DNA of 64,000 nt from Trissonchulus latispiculum. Taxonomy: Eukaryota > Nematoda > Enoplea > Enoplida > Ironidae. The stretch spans positions 1 to 64,000 of the forward strand of contig JASAND010004231.1 in the NCBI GenBank assembly GCA_030248195.1. The letters run 5' to 3'. This document shows positions 1 to 11,597 of the stretch, in pieces (within the stretch, counting starts at the first letter, position 1; each line of letters starts with the position of its first letter). The notes under the pieces are model-generated. The model searched no databases. It was not told where the DNA came from and saw only the letters and a list, made by a program, of their open reading frames with translations. A program made the position numbers and the translations under genes.

Positions 1-2694
1 TTATTGGCCTTGGTTTAAAATTAGCATGGGTTCGCGGTCGTTACCGTAATCACTTAATTTCCCATGTAAAAAAGGCCAGAAGATAAGTCAAGCCAAGAAG
101 AAAATGAGGAAACAATTAGCAACCCAGCATGTATGTGTCTTAACTGGTACATTAGCTTTTTAGGTAGCTACGAGGAAAGTAGTTTGCTGTTTAGCCCGGA
201 TAGGTCGGTAGGTCGATAAGCAGGGACTGCGTAGAATGGCTGCTGAGACAGTGAGCGAGTGAGTTTTTGCCTTTTTGCTTAAACTGATTAAAACTAATAA
301 CCTGCAAAAAACTCACCCACAGTCAGCCGGTAGGTTTTATGTAAATCTGTTATTCCAGTCCCAAACCTGCAAATAAATGGTAATAAGGATGTTATATTAA
401 AACACCAGGTACTCGAAAGTTAACATTAATATTAAGTGGGCTTTAGCTAATTCGCGAGTTAACATTACTATTACGTAGGCTTTAGTCAGTTAACATAAGT
501 AGGTAGGTAGGCCGTAGTCAGGGCAATTATTATAAGTATTTAACAAATGACCATCTTCCAATATCAGAAATGCACTCCAAAATGTCCAGTTTCGTACATA
601 TGTTTGATGCAATCTTTGGGTCACGGGAAATGAATCCATTTCCCGCGACAAATCAACCAAAAAACAGGTCGAACACAGGCCGAAAACATGAATATTTGTC
701 AGCATTCTAGGTTATTCTAAAGATTGTGCAAAATTTGGTCAAAGTCAACGCAATTTGCACCAAAATGGCCCTAGAAGGCCGACCTACGCAAGGAGAAGAC
801 AAAGGCAAAAGAAGTTTGAATATAGGTAACAAACAGCACAGGTTTCGTACGTTTTTCAAGGTTGGTTCGTGTAATTACCAGTTCAGTTAGGCCCAGCCGG
901 GCCCAAGGTGGAAAACTTGTGAATCAGTTTTTTCAAGCCGAAATTGCGGCAAGTTTAGCTGCATTCTGATAATGTCAGTTAGCTGAGACCAGGAAGGCCT
1001 CAACTGGTGACAGGAAGTTACCAGAAACGGTTAATATTGCCAAACAGGCAGTAACCCACAGTTTTTAGTCAATTCTTCAAGTTGCAAGTTCAAACGGGGC
1101 CCAAAATACACATTTTGGGCCTGGAAAGCAAAGGAACGAGTAATGGTTGCTGGGTTCGATTCCCGCACCATAATCTTGTACTAATGGGTTTTAACCCATT
1201 TGATTCAGGTGCGGAGACGAAGCTACGCTGCTATCCGAATCTGAACTGCCCGTGGATCGTATCAGTCTTGTGTCTCTCAGATAGTCGTATTCGTAGTCAG
1301 TAGCTCAGTTGTTGGACCGCAGAAGTCCGGATCAGACAGTCGGTCAGTCAACCAGTCAGTCAGGAACAGTCATTTTGGAAGGTACATAGACGGCTTGTAT
1401 TGCCGAGTAGCGGATTTAAGACAGAGACAGCGAGCGTAGCACCACCTGATCAAAGAGGGAGGTTAAACCAGAAACCGAAAGGCCTAAACGTAACTCTTGA
1501 AAAAGGACTAAAACACCGATTCTCTTTTCGATCTCATCATGAATTCAATCCTTTTTATCATCAGTTTTAAGTCGGGAGGCGTTTCTCCCGTGTCTCGGGC
1601 CTAAGCGCCACCCCGCCATCAGTGAAGAAGAAGAAGCCGTCGATTCGTTGAATTGTTGTAGTTGTTTAATTTACATTAATCAGGAATAAGTAAGGCCGAA
1701 CCAGGAAACTCCCCACATTTCTGTATTTCCTCAAAAGCCCAGTTCCGTACAGTAACCCTGTCTAGGTGTTGGAGCGGACCTTCGGGAAAGCAGTGTCCAA
1801 CGATTCGGGGACTCACCCATAGACCGACCCCAGGTTTATCTCAGCTAATAATTGTTTGTTTGTAGTTTGCTGTTTTGTAGTTTGATAATCCGTTTGTAAG
1901 GACGGATAAAGAGTCGCACAGCACAAGCATATAGGCGCACGAGAAAGCATATAGGTACTGGTTAGTGTAGAGTTGGAGACAGTGTAATAGTTAGTGTAAT
2001 AGAGACAGAGTGTAGGAAAAGGAAGAAGAAGAAGTACCACTGAACCTTGTCCCTAACTTAAACTATACAACTTGGGTAATATTATCCTAAATTAGGATAA
2101 TATTAATAATAATCGAACGAGGGTAACTGGCAACTCTGGTACAGTAAATTGTATACTGTACTGAATTGTAATTGTATCTGTTTTGCACAGTTTGTAACGA
2201 CCCCTGTTAGTAACGCATTTTGTATTGTAACTTGTAATCTTGGCAAAGCGTGTACCCATAACACTGGTAATCAGTTTAATAAATAATTGGTGTGTCAGAC
2301 CTAGAGTCTCATAGTTTAACAGAGAGGCGCGATTGTCTCTGAAAGTCAGGCGCGTTAGCCTAAAGACTGGATCAGGACTACTCAAAGGTAAGTTCTGGTC
2401 AGGAAGCAGAAGACTCATCATCGATCCAGCGATCAAATCCAAGCAAGCGCTGACCCCTCTTGCTGATCGGCTGGAATCCAGTGCAACAAACGAACTCACG
2501 AAGAAGACCCCTACAAAGGTTGGCTGCAGGGAATCTCTGATTTTGGAACACCACCTTTCGGAGATCCGGTGCCTAAGTCTACTTTCCCTAAGTGGACGCG
2601 CTGACCTTCCGTGTAATCAAGTGCAGAGCGTTTTCTGTCACTAGACCGGAGAGCAGAGCGTTTTCTGTCTCTGGAGACTAGCAACTTCATTACA
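1..2694 (+). repeat. Right part of a giant LTR (family 1, copy A)
   Basis: This stretch matches 6618-9695 almost throughout, including the shared start (ttattggcct...), the block around 1768-1817 and the terminal ...cttcattaca. It ends at 2694 in CATTACA, the same terminus as copy B and, in inverse orientation, as the LTRs at 25.7 and 46.0 kb. Its left 3.4 kb lie outside the window, so I cannot tell whether it is a solo LTR or the 3' LTR of a complete element to the left. The four bases after it (CAAA, 2695-2698) would be the right target duplication. Small open frames on its minus strand (2092-2499) recur in copy B only because the DNA is repeated. Confidence 0.85.
1153..1163 (+). promoter_or_regulatory. 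Pol III B-box-like site in LTR copy A
   Basis: GGTTCGATTCC matches the tRNA B-box consensus GGTTCGANNCC. It sits in a block, from gagtaatgg to cccgcacc, that is preserved in all four LTRs of the window. It is followed by a hairpin, ATGGGTT-tt-AACCCAT, bracketed by GCACC...GGTGC. No convincing A box lies upstream, so a working type-2 promoter is not shown. Confidence 0.45.
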
Positions 2695-3183
2695 CAAAGA
2701 TTGTTGTTCACTTACAGTAGCTGTTTCTGTGCGAATTCCAGGGCGCTGAGCCATAACTGAAGCTGAAACGTCAAAGATATTTAGATAAGTGAGCTTAGAA
2801 AGCATATGGCTTTCTTGTCAGGTCGCTGTAACACTCACTCTGTGTCTCATAACATCAGCTCAATTTAAAAATGGGCCAGCGGCCAACAAATGGCTCAGCT
2901 TGAAAATGCTAAATAGATAGTAACTGGATAACTATTTACTATGTCTGAGCTAAAACAACTGGTCATCGCCTTTACCGCAACCTACATAGCCAGGCCCGCC
3001 TTCTTTTGATTCAGCTTTTCTGTTCTTGAACTTTTGCTGCAGCTTTAGCTTGTAGCGATGGTTTTTGCCAAAAGCTGTACAACGCTTACGTGAAAAATCA
3101 TTCTGCGCTTATCGAGATGTTTAAAAGTCTGCTTGCTGGTTTGACAAAGCTTAATGCCCAAATCATAGAATACACTAAGAATA
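2695..3183 (-). pseudogene. 3' end of the Mutator-like transposase gene
   Basis: This 489-bp block between the two LTR copies is the left flank of solo LTR copy B. On the minus strand, 3179-3045 encodes the C-terminal part of the transposase whose core lies at 9696-10853, ending in a stop at 3045-3047. If the LTR and one copy of the AATA duplication are removed, the frame runs through without a break: residues NEGI at 9707-9696 are followed by LSVFYDLGI from 3179, the pattern expected after the FN-G-N segment of this family. 2695-3044 is non-coding and presumably the transposon's 3' region. Confidence 0.75.
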
Positions 3184-3545
3184 TGTAATGGAAAAGGCAA
3201 AATAAAACCTAAAAGATACAAGGAAAGGCCCAACTTGTGGGAGATTGTGATTCTCTATGGAAGTGATCTGAGTTTCTAATGTACTGGTTATGAATGGCGT
3301 GCTTGTGGAATCTCGATGTGAACTGTGAAACGTCCAAGCATTTTATAAAGTAACTGTCTTGCAGTTACCAGAGTTGCCAGTCAGTGTGAAACCCCCCAGA
3401 AACTCATTATTAGGGACATAGGTTCTAGTGTAAAATAGGAAGAATAAGACAAAATAGCATCACGCTCACGCAAATGACACGAAAATTGAATAGAACCTTA
3501 GCGGAACGTAGTCTAAGAAAGCTTAGGTAGGTCATCAGCCAATAA

Positions 3546-3632
3546 CGGAGGGGTCGTTACCCTTCCCGGGTCAGCAATAGGCCCTAATACGGTTTTCCGT
3601 ATAATGGAGGAGTCGTTACTCTTCCCAGGCCA
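3546..3632 (+). repeat. Two small hairpins with TCGTTA loops
   Basis: Two nearly identical modules, GGAGGGG-tcgtta-CCCTTCC and GGAGGAG-tcgtta-CTCTTCC, differ by compensating stem bases while the loop stays constant. The loop resembles TTGTTAC, the sense-strand loop of the hairpin family in the giant element. Confidence 0.55.
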
Positions 3633-4724
3633 CGAATAAGGCCTCACATTATCAAGAAATCACTTAGAAACCGGTTAAAATAGCCGAAAATCATCAAGGA
3701 AAATAAGTTCGACGAAGGAAGTTATTTAATAGCCAGCAACTTAACAAGAAACTTCGAGTCTAAAACATTTTATGCAGCTAATAAGTGCGAATATTGGAAG
3801 ATGGGCCAAAATAAGGCTATGTATAATTCGCCCATTAGGGGCACGGAATAGTGTTAATTGGTGTTTATAGGTGTTAATTAGGCTTAATTTGCATTAGCTA
3901 GGTGATAATTTTTAGTCATATTTTTGGTCAAAATATAAGTTGGTTTTATCTGAAAGGCAATTCTCTGCTGATTCTAAAACTCCAAACCCGGTCGCCTAAC
4001 ACATACACCGCTTAACACATACACAGCCGCTTAACGCTTAACGCTTAACGCTTAACGCTTAACGCTTAACACAGCCGCTTAACACATACACATAGCGTGA
4101 AATTACGTTCGGAGGGGGCTTAACTCCCTCCCTAATAATTTAAAAGACAAGAAAATAGTTAGTCTTAGGTAGTCAAGTACGTAGATTAATAATATTTAAC
4201 TTTTATTCGCTGGAAAATTACGTAGCTAAAGGTATGCATATTTTTTACGCAACAATTGCCCTTCCGTTTCCTTTCTAGTTAGACTCAGAGTCTTGGCGAG
4301 GAAGGACAATTGTTGCTGGGATCAACGGGCGGCTTCCCTTGTCTACGGCCGAAAGGTCAAGTCTAAAAAGAAAGAAAGGGGCCAGGAGACAAGGGAACGC
4401 CTAAAAATAATAAACATAAAATTTATTAAATGAATTCACAAAACCAGCAGTTAATGCTTGGTTTTTAGTAATAGGCCCCGAGTGGCCGTCATTTTGTACT
4501 ATTTCGTTTTCTAATTCGAGAAAATTAATTTTTATTCTGGGAATTTCCCCTTTGGTTACCTTTACGTGGTAACCAAAAAGTCTGCAAAGTTTCCCAAAAT
4601 TCAGCTTGGGAAATAAATCAAAATTAGGGTCAGTTGGAGGGTAATAACTCCATTTTCTCATTAATCTCCCCTCCAACGGACCAGCCGCTTGGCCAGCCCG
4701 ACTCGGGCACATGTATTAACATAG

Positions 4725-5661
4725 GGAGCTTCCAGAAACTTCTGGAAGCTCCAATAAAATCAAAGAAAGTCCGACAGACAAAGCAAACACCAGTGAGCTG
4801 TCAGATTGCTGTCAGCTCACTGGAACTTTCAAATTTTCATCAGTGTTTGCTTGAGGTACGACCGAGAGAGGTCGGTTTCCCCCCCCAGTCTGAGTGTACT
4901 TCCCGTTGTGCCAGCGTTTTGGCCGGGAATAAAAGTACACTTTTCCCTTGCTAGGACGCGAGTTAGGGACCCCTTCTGACCCACACTGGTCAGAAGGGAT
5001 GATCTAAGCAACACAGCAAACACCGCACGTTGAGGGCCAAATGAGCGTACTATGCTCGGCCGGAATCACGCACCTTTAGGAACGCATTTTAGGGAATTTT
5101 TAAAGGCCCTTTTGGCCTAAAACTTCACCTTTTCGTGGCCTTCGGGCCTTGGTTAAAAATCAGCTTTGTCAGTCAAGCCACGGCCTGAATGGCCTTAATT
5201 TTTGTAGGGGCTTACGCCCAGATGTTTTATGTGTATTGATGTTTTTCGGGGTTGTAATAATGAACTGGGATTTTGAGTGGGGACCCACCCCTGAGTTGAG
5301 ATAGGAGGTCCCTTGGTTACGACCTCACATTCAGAACTGAGTTAGTTTAGGGACTATTTCTCCCCACAGCCGGCAATTAGGAATTGCCGGCCATATTTGC
5401 AAAAGTAGGCGCTAATGAAGCTAATAACATTGTCTGTAACTATGTACTGTGATTGTAAACTATAATTGTGTGTGGCTCGGCTTATCCTAAAAATTAGTAG
5501 GCATTAAAACTCAGAATCATTTTAACTATTAATTATCAAGTTGTTTTAAAGGGAATGGCCGAATTCCCTGTGTTAATTTAATTAATTCAAACCTAAGCCG
5601 TCCTTAGCGGAAATGTTTGTGTAGTTTTGTTGTAGTAATAATTGCCTGAGCAATTATTACT
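4725..5661 (+). repeat. Chain of perfect hairpins in LTR copy B
   Basis: At least five strong inverted repeats follow one another. They are 4725-4752 (13-bp stem, 2-nt loop), 4790-4823 (CCAGTGAGCTG/CAGCTCACTGG), 4971-4998 (CCCTTCTGACC/GGTCAGAAGGG), 5369-5391 (GCCGGCAATT/AATTGCCGGC) and 5634-5661 (12-bp stem AGTAATAATTGC). Each has a positional partner in the other LTR family with altered but still pairing stems. Confidence 0.8.
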
Positions 5662-6727
5662 CGTTCGGGTTTCCAAACTAATCAAAGTTCCAAAAATCCA
5701 ACAAAAATTTTCTTTCATCTAAATCATCAAACTTCCAAAGTCCAAAACAAAATGCTGGAAGTTACAAATCAAAGTTAACCCAAAATAAAGGCAAGAAATA
5801 TGCATACTACAAGTAGGTAGGTCTTGTTAGGAAATAGTTAGGTGTATTATGTTTATGTAATCGTCTGCCCTAGTGTTATTGTAATTGGTAGTGTGAATGA
5901 GACCCCCCAAATTTACGTAAGTGGCTGCCTGGGCAAACCCCTCATGGAGCGTGAGGTTTCAGAGCTAGCCTTCTTTTGTAAAGTGTGAATTAGTAATCAA
6001 AATTGTGTGAGTGCGAGGGTGAATGAGGGCATACCATGTAAACCCCCTTTGTCTGATAAGGGTATTGGGATTGCCAGAGTGAATGAGTAAAATGTTTAGA
6101 TAGTAGGCAGGAAAGTGGGCCAAATTGAGTAGCAATTTGGACCCAAAGTTAGGATAAATTATAATCAGTCATGTTAGTTAGTTGGATGTGTAACTGCTGT
6201 AAAAGTACCAATTTTGGAGTGAAAGTCGTAGAAATGTATACAAGAAATAAAGGTAATTTTGGCAAGTTGGGCAGGTTTGGCAGTCTAGGGTCACGGGGAC
6301 CCCCAATTAGGTCTGCCAAACCTGCTGGATTTCCGGTCATCCGTGTAGGTTGCCCTGCGATTAGGGGACGGATGGGCCGCATTCACGGAATCCAGAATTA
6401 GCCAAATCAGGACCAAAATAGAACAGTTTAAATTATTGCGAAGTTAATTCAAAAATTTAGTTTTATGTGGTAAACGTCCGATTAGCGGACTAGCAGTTCA
6501 TTGAGTATTTAATACTCAATAGGTAGGATAGGTAGGAAAATGTCTATAGTTTTGTTGTATAAATTAGCTGAAGTTTTTAATAAGTGGGAAATAATTGGGC
6601 TTAGTTAAGAGAAGGGTATTATTGGCCTTGGCTTAAAACTAACATGGGTTCACGGTCGTTACCGTAATCATTTAACTTCCCATGCAAGAGGCCAAAAGAT
6701 GAGCCAATCTAAAAGGAAAAGAAGTAG

Positions 6728-6800
6728 ACCCGTGCTGAGATTCGAACTCAGGTTCTCTGGATTAATAGATCCAGTGCTCTCCCATTTGAGCTACACGGGT
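6728..6800 (-). tRNA. tRNA-like sequence inserted in LTR copy B
   Basis: On the minus strand a 7-bp acceptor stem (ACCCGTG/CACGGGT), a D arm (GCTC/GAGC), an anticodon stem (CTGGA/TCCAG) and a T arm (CTGAG-TTCGAAT-CTCAG) all fold. The anticodon loop is 8 nt (TCTATTAA), so the anticodon is ambiguous and function is doubtful. Copy A lacks this block (compare 82-110), so about 110 bp including the tRNA-like part entered copy B alone. It is probably a tRNA pseudogene or tRNA-headed SINE. Confidence 0.65.
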
Positions 6801-8135
6801 TATAATTAGAACAAGTTTAAGCCAGCCTATATACGGAAGCAATTTAGCAACCCAGCGTGTGTGCATGTTAATTAATACATTAGCTGTGCTAATTATGCAT
6901 ATGTAGGACTAAACTTTAATTATGTTTTTCTCACTATTTACCTAACATTTTTTGGTGCTGTAAGCACAAAAAATGTTCAGTTTTTCAAGCTCCACAAGAA
7001 TATGTAATTTTTACTCAAATTCGTTTTCATCAAAATTTTGCTAATTTATATGCCAGTTTTGCACGACTGCAATTATGTGCTCGTGTGAAAGGGTGGTAGT
7101 TTGCGCGACTCCCACTCGGCTGGCTGCTGGGGTTGCCAGCACCGGATCGAATAGCGGTTCGGCACGTCCCCTGTTAGGGCACTAGGATAAGGGGTTGGTA
7201 GATTTAGAAGTAGACGTAGTTCGGTAGGTCGGTAGGTCGGTAAGTAGGGACTGCGCAAAATGGCTGCTGAGATAGTGAGTGAGTGAGTTTTTGCCTTTTT
7301 GCCTAAACTGATTTAAACTAATTACATGCGAAAACTCACTCACAGTCAGCCAGTAGGTTTTATTTTAAGTTGGTTATTTCCGCCCCAAACCCGCAAATAA
7401 CTAATTAATTAGGATTTTATGTTAAAGCACCAGGTAATCGAAACTTAACATTAATGTAACGTAGGCTTTAGTTAATTATTATAAGTAGGTAAGTAGGCAT
7501 TAGTTAAGATAATTATTGTAAATATCTAGCAAGTAACCATCTTCCAATATCAGAAATGCACCATAAAACGTCCAGTTTCGTACATATATTTGATGTAATC
7601 TTTGGTCACGGGAAATGAACCCATTTCCCGTGACAAATCAACAAAGTTAGGCCAAACACAGGCCGAAAATACTAATATTAATCAGTGTTATGGTTTGCTC
7701 TAAAGATTGTGCAAAATCTGCTCAGAATCAACGCAATTTACACCCAAATGGCCCTAGAAGGCCGGTCTGTGCAAGGAAAGGACAAAAGCAAATGAGGTCC
7801 GAATATAAGTCGCAAACAGCGCAGCTTTTGTACATTTCTCAAGAACATTTTGTGTAATTACCAGTTCAGTTAGGCCCAGCCGGGCCCAAGGTGGAAACCT
7901 TGCAAATCACTTCGTTCAAACCGAAATCACGGCAAGTTTAACTAAATTCTGATAATACAAGTTAACAGAGGCCAGGAAGGCCCAATTGGTGACAAGAAGA
8001 TACCAGAAACGGTTAATATTGTCAAACAGGCAATAATCGATGGTTTTTTAGTCAATTCTCAAGTTACAAGTTTAAATGGGGGCCCAAAATGCACATTTTG
8101 GGCCTGGAAAGCAAAGGAACGAGTAATGGTTGCTG

Positions 8136-8146
8136 GGTTCGATTCC
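8136..8146 (+). promoter_or_regulatory. Pol III B-box-like site in LTR copy B
   Basis: GGTTCGATTCC, identical to the site at 1153-1163 and in the same preserved block. It is kept while the surrounding LTR has drifted. Confidence 0.45.
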
Positions 8147-9641
8147 CGCACCATAATCTTGTACTAATGGGTTTTAACCCATTTGATTCAGGTGCGCGGA
8201 CAGTCGCTGATCCGGATTCGAAGTCGTGAGCTATCCAGTTTGGAGCAGTCAGTGGGAGCGTTCAGTCTTGTCGTGGAACCAGTAGTCAGAGTCAATTTGT
8301 GGTTATCTAAGATTGTTGGATCCGGAAGTGATCCCAGGAAGTGAACCTTGTCAGTAGCCTATCATCTGTGGAACCTATCACTGTAGGTACATTGTGGATT
8401 TAGACCGCAGCTAGGGTCAAGAACAGAGACGACTTCGCAGACACCTGATTTCAAGTTGGGAAACCAAAACCGTCTGAAAGTACTATAAACTTGTTATCTT
8501 TTGAACCGTTCGTGTAAAATGGCCAATTTCACCCTATTCATCGTTATCCGTTCCGGAGCTATGCTCCCCTCGTCTCTGGCTTGAGTTTAGCATACAGCCA
8601 GAGCCAACAGCTAGCCTGAAGACAGAAGAAGCCGTCACAGCTATCGAACTTTGTAGTTGTAGTTGTTTAAATTTATATTAATCAGGAATAAGTAAGGCAG
8701 AACCAGGTGACTCCCCATTTTCTCTGTTTTCCTCAAAAAGCCAATTCCGTACAGTAACCCTGTCTAGGTGTTGGAGCGGACCTTCGGGAAAGCAGTGTCC
8801 AACGATTCGGGGACTCACCCATAGACCGCCCCCAGGTTTATATTAGTTAATAATTGTTTGTTTGTAGTTTGCTGAATTGTAGTTTGATAATCCGTGTGTA
8901 AAGACGGATAAAGAGTCGCACAGCACAAGCATATAGGCGCACAAGAAAACATATAGGTACTTGGTTAGTCAAGAGTTGGAGACAGTGTAACAATTGGGTA
9001 GTAGAGACAGAGTGTAATACAAGGAAGAAGAAGAAGTACCACTGAACCTTGTCCCTAACCTAAAACCTATAACTTGGGTAATATTATCCTAAATTAGGAT
9101 AATATTAATAATAATCTAAAGAAGGTAACTGGCAACTCTGGTACAGTAAATCGTGTACTGTACTTCCCTGTAATTGTACCTGTTTTGCACAGTTTGTAAC
9201 GACCCCTGTCTGTAACGCATCTTGTGGTGTAATTTGTAATCTTGTCAAAGCGTGTACCCATAATACTTGTAACAAGTGTAATAAATCGTTGGTGTGTCAG
9301 ACCTAGAGTCACAGAGTTTGACAGAGAGGCGCGATTGTCTCTGAAAGTCAGGCGCGTTAGCCTAGAGATTGGATCAGGACTACTCAAAGGTAAGTTCTGG
9401 TCAGAAAGCAGAAGATTCATCATCAATCCAGCGATCAAATTCAAGCAAGTGCTGACCCCTCTTGCTGATCAGCTGGAATCCAGTGCAACAAACGAACTCC
9501 CGAAGAAGACCCCTACCAAGGTTGGCTGCAGGGAATCTCTGATTTTGGAACACCACCTTTCGGAGATCCGGTGCCTAAGTCTACTTTCCTAAGTGGACGT
9601 GCTGACCTTCCGTGTAATCAAGTGCAGAGCGTTTTCTGTCA

Positions 9642-10862
9642 CTAGACCGGAGAGCGGAGCGTTTTCTGACTCCGGAGCCTAGCAACTTCATTACAAATAC
9701 CTTCATTGCCATGATTAAATTTGACAACTGCTAGATTCAAGCCTAGTTTACACTGCAGGTTTCCTTGCCTGTAGTCTTTAGGAAGCAGCTTGTGCAAAGT
9801 ACTATGAAAACTTTCATTTGACTGTGTGCTGTCAGAGCCAATTACACGCTCAAAAGATGGCTTATTAAACACATCGCTATAAAACCACTGAATTACAGTA
9901 GCTGCTGTTTGTTCATCACACTGGGACACTGGGACACTGGGACACTGGGACTGGGACTTGTATGTCAAATTTCCTCGTTTGAACTCGCAGAAAGAATCAG
10001 GACCTTCAGGGCACAAGAAGTGTGCACTTTTACCATTGAGTTTATGCGTAAGACAAATTGAAATTTTTTGTTTAGCAGCATCAGCACTTGTACTACAAAC
10101 AACTGCATTATATATATGTCCACCTGTACTGTCAACAAAGTTTTGAATGACTTTCCTTCTTCCAGTAAGATTTTTCTTTCTGCAAAAGTCATACAGTCGT
10201 TTCTTTAAGTTTGTCACAAAATGTCCAGGATCATCAACCTTACGAAGCACAGATTCAGGATGTGAACTCAAAAAATTTGACACACACCTCGAGTCACCAT
10301 CCATTATAATATTTTGTACTCTCAAACGTCTTTCACGCTCTGCAAATTCAAGCATAGGACCAAATATGTCAACTTCCATACCACTACCAGACCCTTTATA
10401 CACGCAACAATCATGCTCGTTAGGGCTAGTGCCTTGCCTTTCGTGAAATTCACACGTTTCACAACGCTTATCGCGCATTTCACACGCAACAATTATTTTA
10501 GAAGTGCTCTCGATGAGCACTGCTACGCCAACTGACCCCATGTTATTTCTGTGATTCCAGGTCCCGTCATGGGATGCAGTAATAATAGCTAACTGATCAG
10601 GGTCCATGCCATAAAAGGCGTGAGCATCTGTGCTCGCATAACTCATTGATGCTTCCCTGACTCGCTGGCTGCTAGAAATTAGCAAACGTTCAATGTCAGT
10701 ATAAGCCCTAGGATTAGGCGGGTCGGGGAGCTGCAGAGTAGACAAAAGCTTTTGAACTTTAGCTCTAGAAATTCCGGACAAAGTCGAACCAAGCACTACA
10801 GAACTATCTAAGTCTGAATAGCGGCTGGCATTTTCAGATGTATAAGCTCTCACGGTCCACGC
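9642..10862 (-). pseudogene. Mutator-like transposase, catalytic core
   Basis: The open frame of about 400 residues matches the Mutator-like transposase domain of invertebrate MULE-type DNA transposons. In order it shows a start like RRSRKKAWTVRAY, the DGTW strand with G-VGVAVL, a Cys pair (CETC), the CCVYKGSGSGMEVD block, MDGDSRC with the second catalytic acid, DDPGHFVTNLKKRLYDF, and the C-terminal SNESFHS...KFNHGNEGI. Acids compatible with a DDE site are visible. The frame runs at 9695 into solo LTR copy B, so the last residues to the stop at 9642 are LTR-encoded. The gene is dead: split by the LTR, frameshifted upstream, and carrying an insert at 10894-11579. A short (CTGGGACA)n tract lies at 9917-9957. 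Confidence 0.8.
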
Positions 10863-10882
10863 CTTTTTCCTGCTGCGCCTCA

Positions 10883-11590
10883 GCGCAGCAGGTCTCTTAT
10901 GTTTGCTCAGCCCGGGCCCTCACACGCAATCTGCTCGATAAAGATGCTTTGGCGCATAGATGCGTGTGAGCAGTGGTTTAAGATAGGCCCAGCATGATTT
11001 ATGTGTGAAATCTTGTTTTTCTTTTCAAGGAGCTTCTGTTTCTGACTTATGCAACTATTACGCATATATGTAGTAATGGCGATTTGGAAATCGGAAACAT
11101 TATTCTTACACTACTTGATGACTCATATTCCTGTTTTAACATTAAGAACTCAGCAAAAATGTTTCGAATACATGAAGCTGATGAACAAATGCCTAACATT
11201 ATATTCAAAATTAATTTAGACTATAATATATAAAACGTTTTCAGAAAGCGATAACGAAATCACACCTCTAAACCTCTGACCTGTGACCTCTAAAATATCG
11301 GTCGGTATAGTTTTTGTTCGAATTCAAACTGAAACTTATTTCTCCTATGTTCCAGTGGCTCAATGGGTAGAGATTTGGTCTAGTTAACCAAAGGTCGTGG
11401 GTTCGATCTCCACCTGGAACCATATTTTTCGAGTTAAGATACTGTACTGTCACATCTTTGTTTTCTTGTTCCTATTACAGTATAAAAGGGAATTTCTTAA
11501 ACATTGGCAAAATTAATTAACGTTTTGCACGTTTGTTTTCTGTAATAAGTAAGAAATATCCGTTATAAAAAAATTAGCTGCGCAGCAGGT
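10883..11590. mobile_element. Insert with tRNA-derived SINE head, 11-bp direct repeats
   Basis: GCGCAGCAGGT occurs at 10883-10893 and at 11580-11590, bracketing 686 bp that separate two coding parts of the transposase. The 11-bp repeats look like a target duplication of retroposition. The insert contains the tRNA-like sequence at 11349-11420. The transposase may also have an intron here, so the exact boundary is uncertain. Confidence 0.5.
11349..11420 (+). tRNA. tRNA-Thr(AGT)-like, probably a SINE head
   Basis: Acceptor stem GTTCCAG/CTGGAAC (7 bp), anticodon stem TTGGT/ACCAA and T stem GTGGG/TCCAC all pair. The anticodon loop is CTAGTTA, with AGT at 11382-11384. The D stem has a G-A mismatch, position 37 is T rather than a purine, and the discriminator is odd. 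The minus strand reads GGDRTHDLWL, the familiar shadow peptide of tRNA-derived SINEs. I favour a SINE over a working tRNA gene. Confidence 0.6.
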
Positions 11591-11597
11591 TTACAAT

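Larger units (their letters stand above)
3184..9695 (+). mobile_element. Solo LTR, family 1, copy B (6.5 kb)
   Basis: The unit starts TGTAATGG at 3184 and ends CATTACA at 9695, a 7-bp terminal inverted pair. It is flanked by a perfect 4-bp direct repeat, AATA (3180-3183 and 9696-9699), so it is a complete solo LTR left after recombination of a full element. Its right 3.1 kb equal copy A. The sequence is diverged from, but collinear with, the LTRs at 25715-32160 and 45981-52545, which lie in the opposite orientation. It interrupts the Mutator-like transposase reading frame. It carries no credible long gene; it holds hairpins, a (CGCTTAA)n tract near 4031-4069, a B-box and one tRNA-like insertion. 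Confidence 0.88.

Noticed and set aside
2092..2499. Antisense open frame in LTR copy A, repeated at 9094-9444
   Set aside because: Its conservation only mirrors DNA identity of the two LTR copies. No domain, and the giant element has no equivalent frame of that length.
4031..4069. Telomere-like repeat (CGCTTAA)n
   Set aside because: The unit does not match the arthropod TTAGG telomere repeat. It is short and inside an LTR, so a simple microsatellite.
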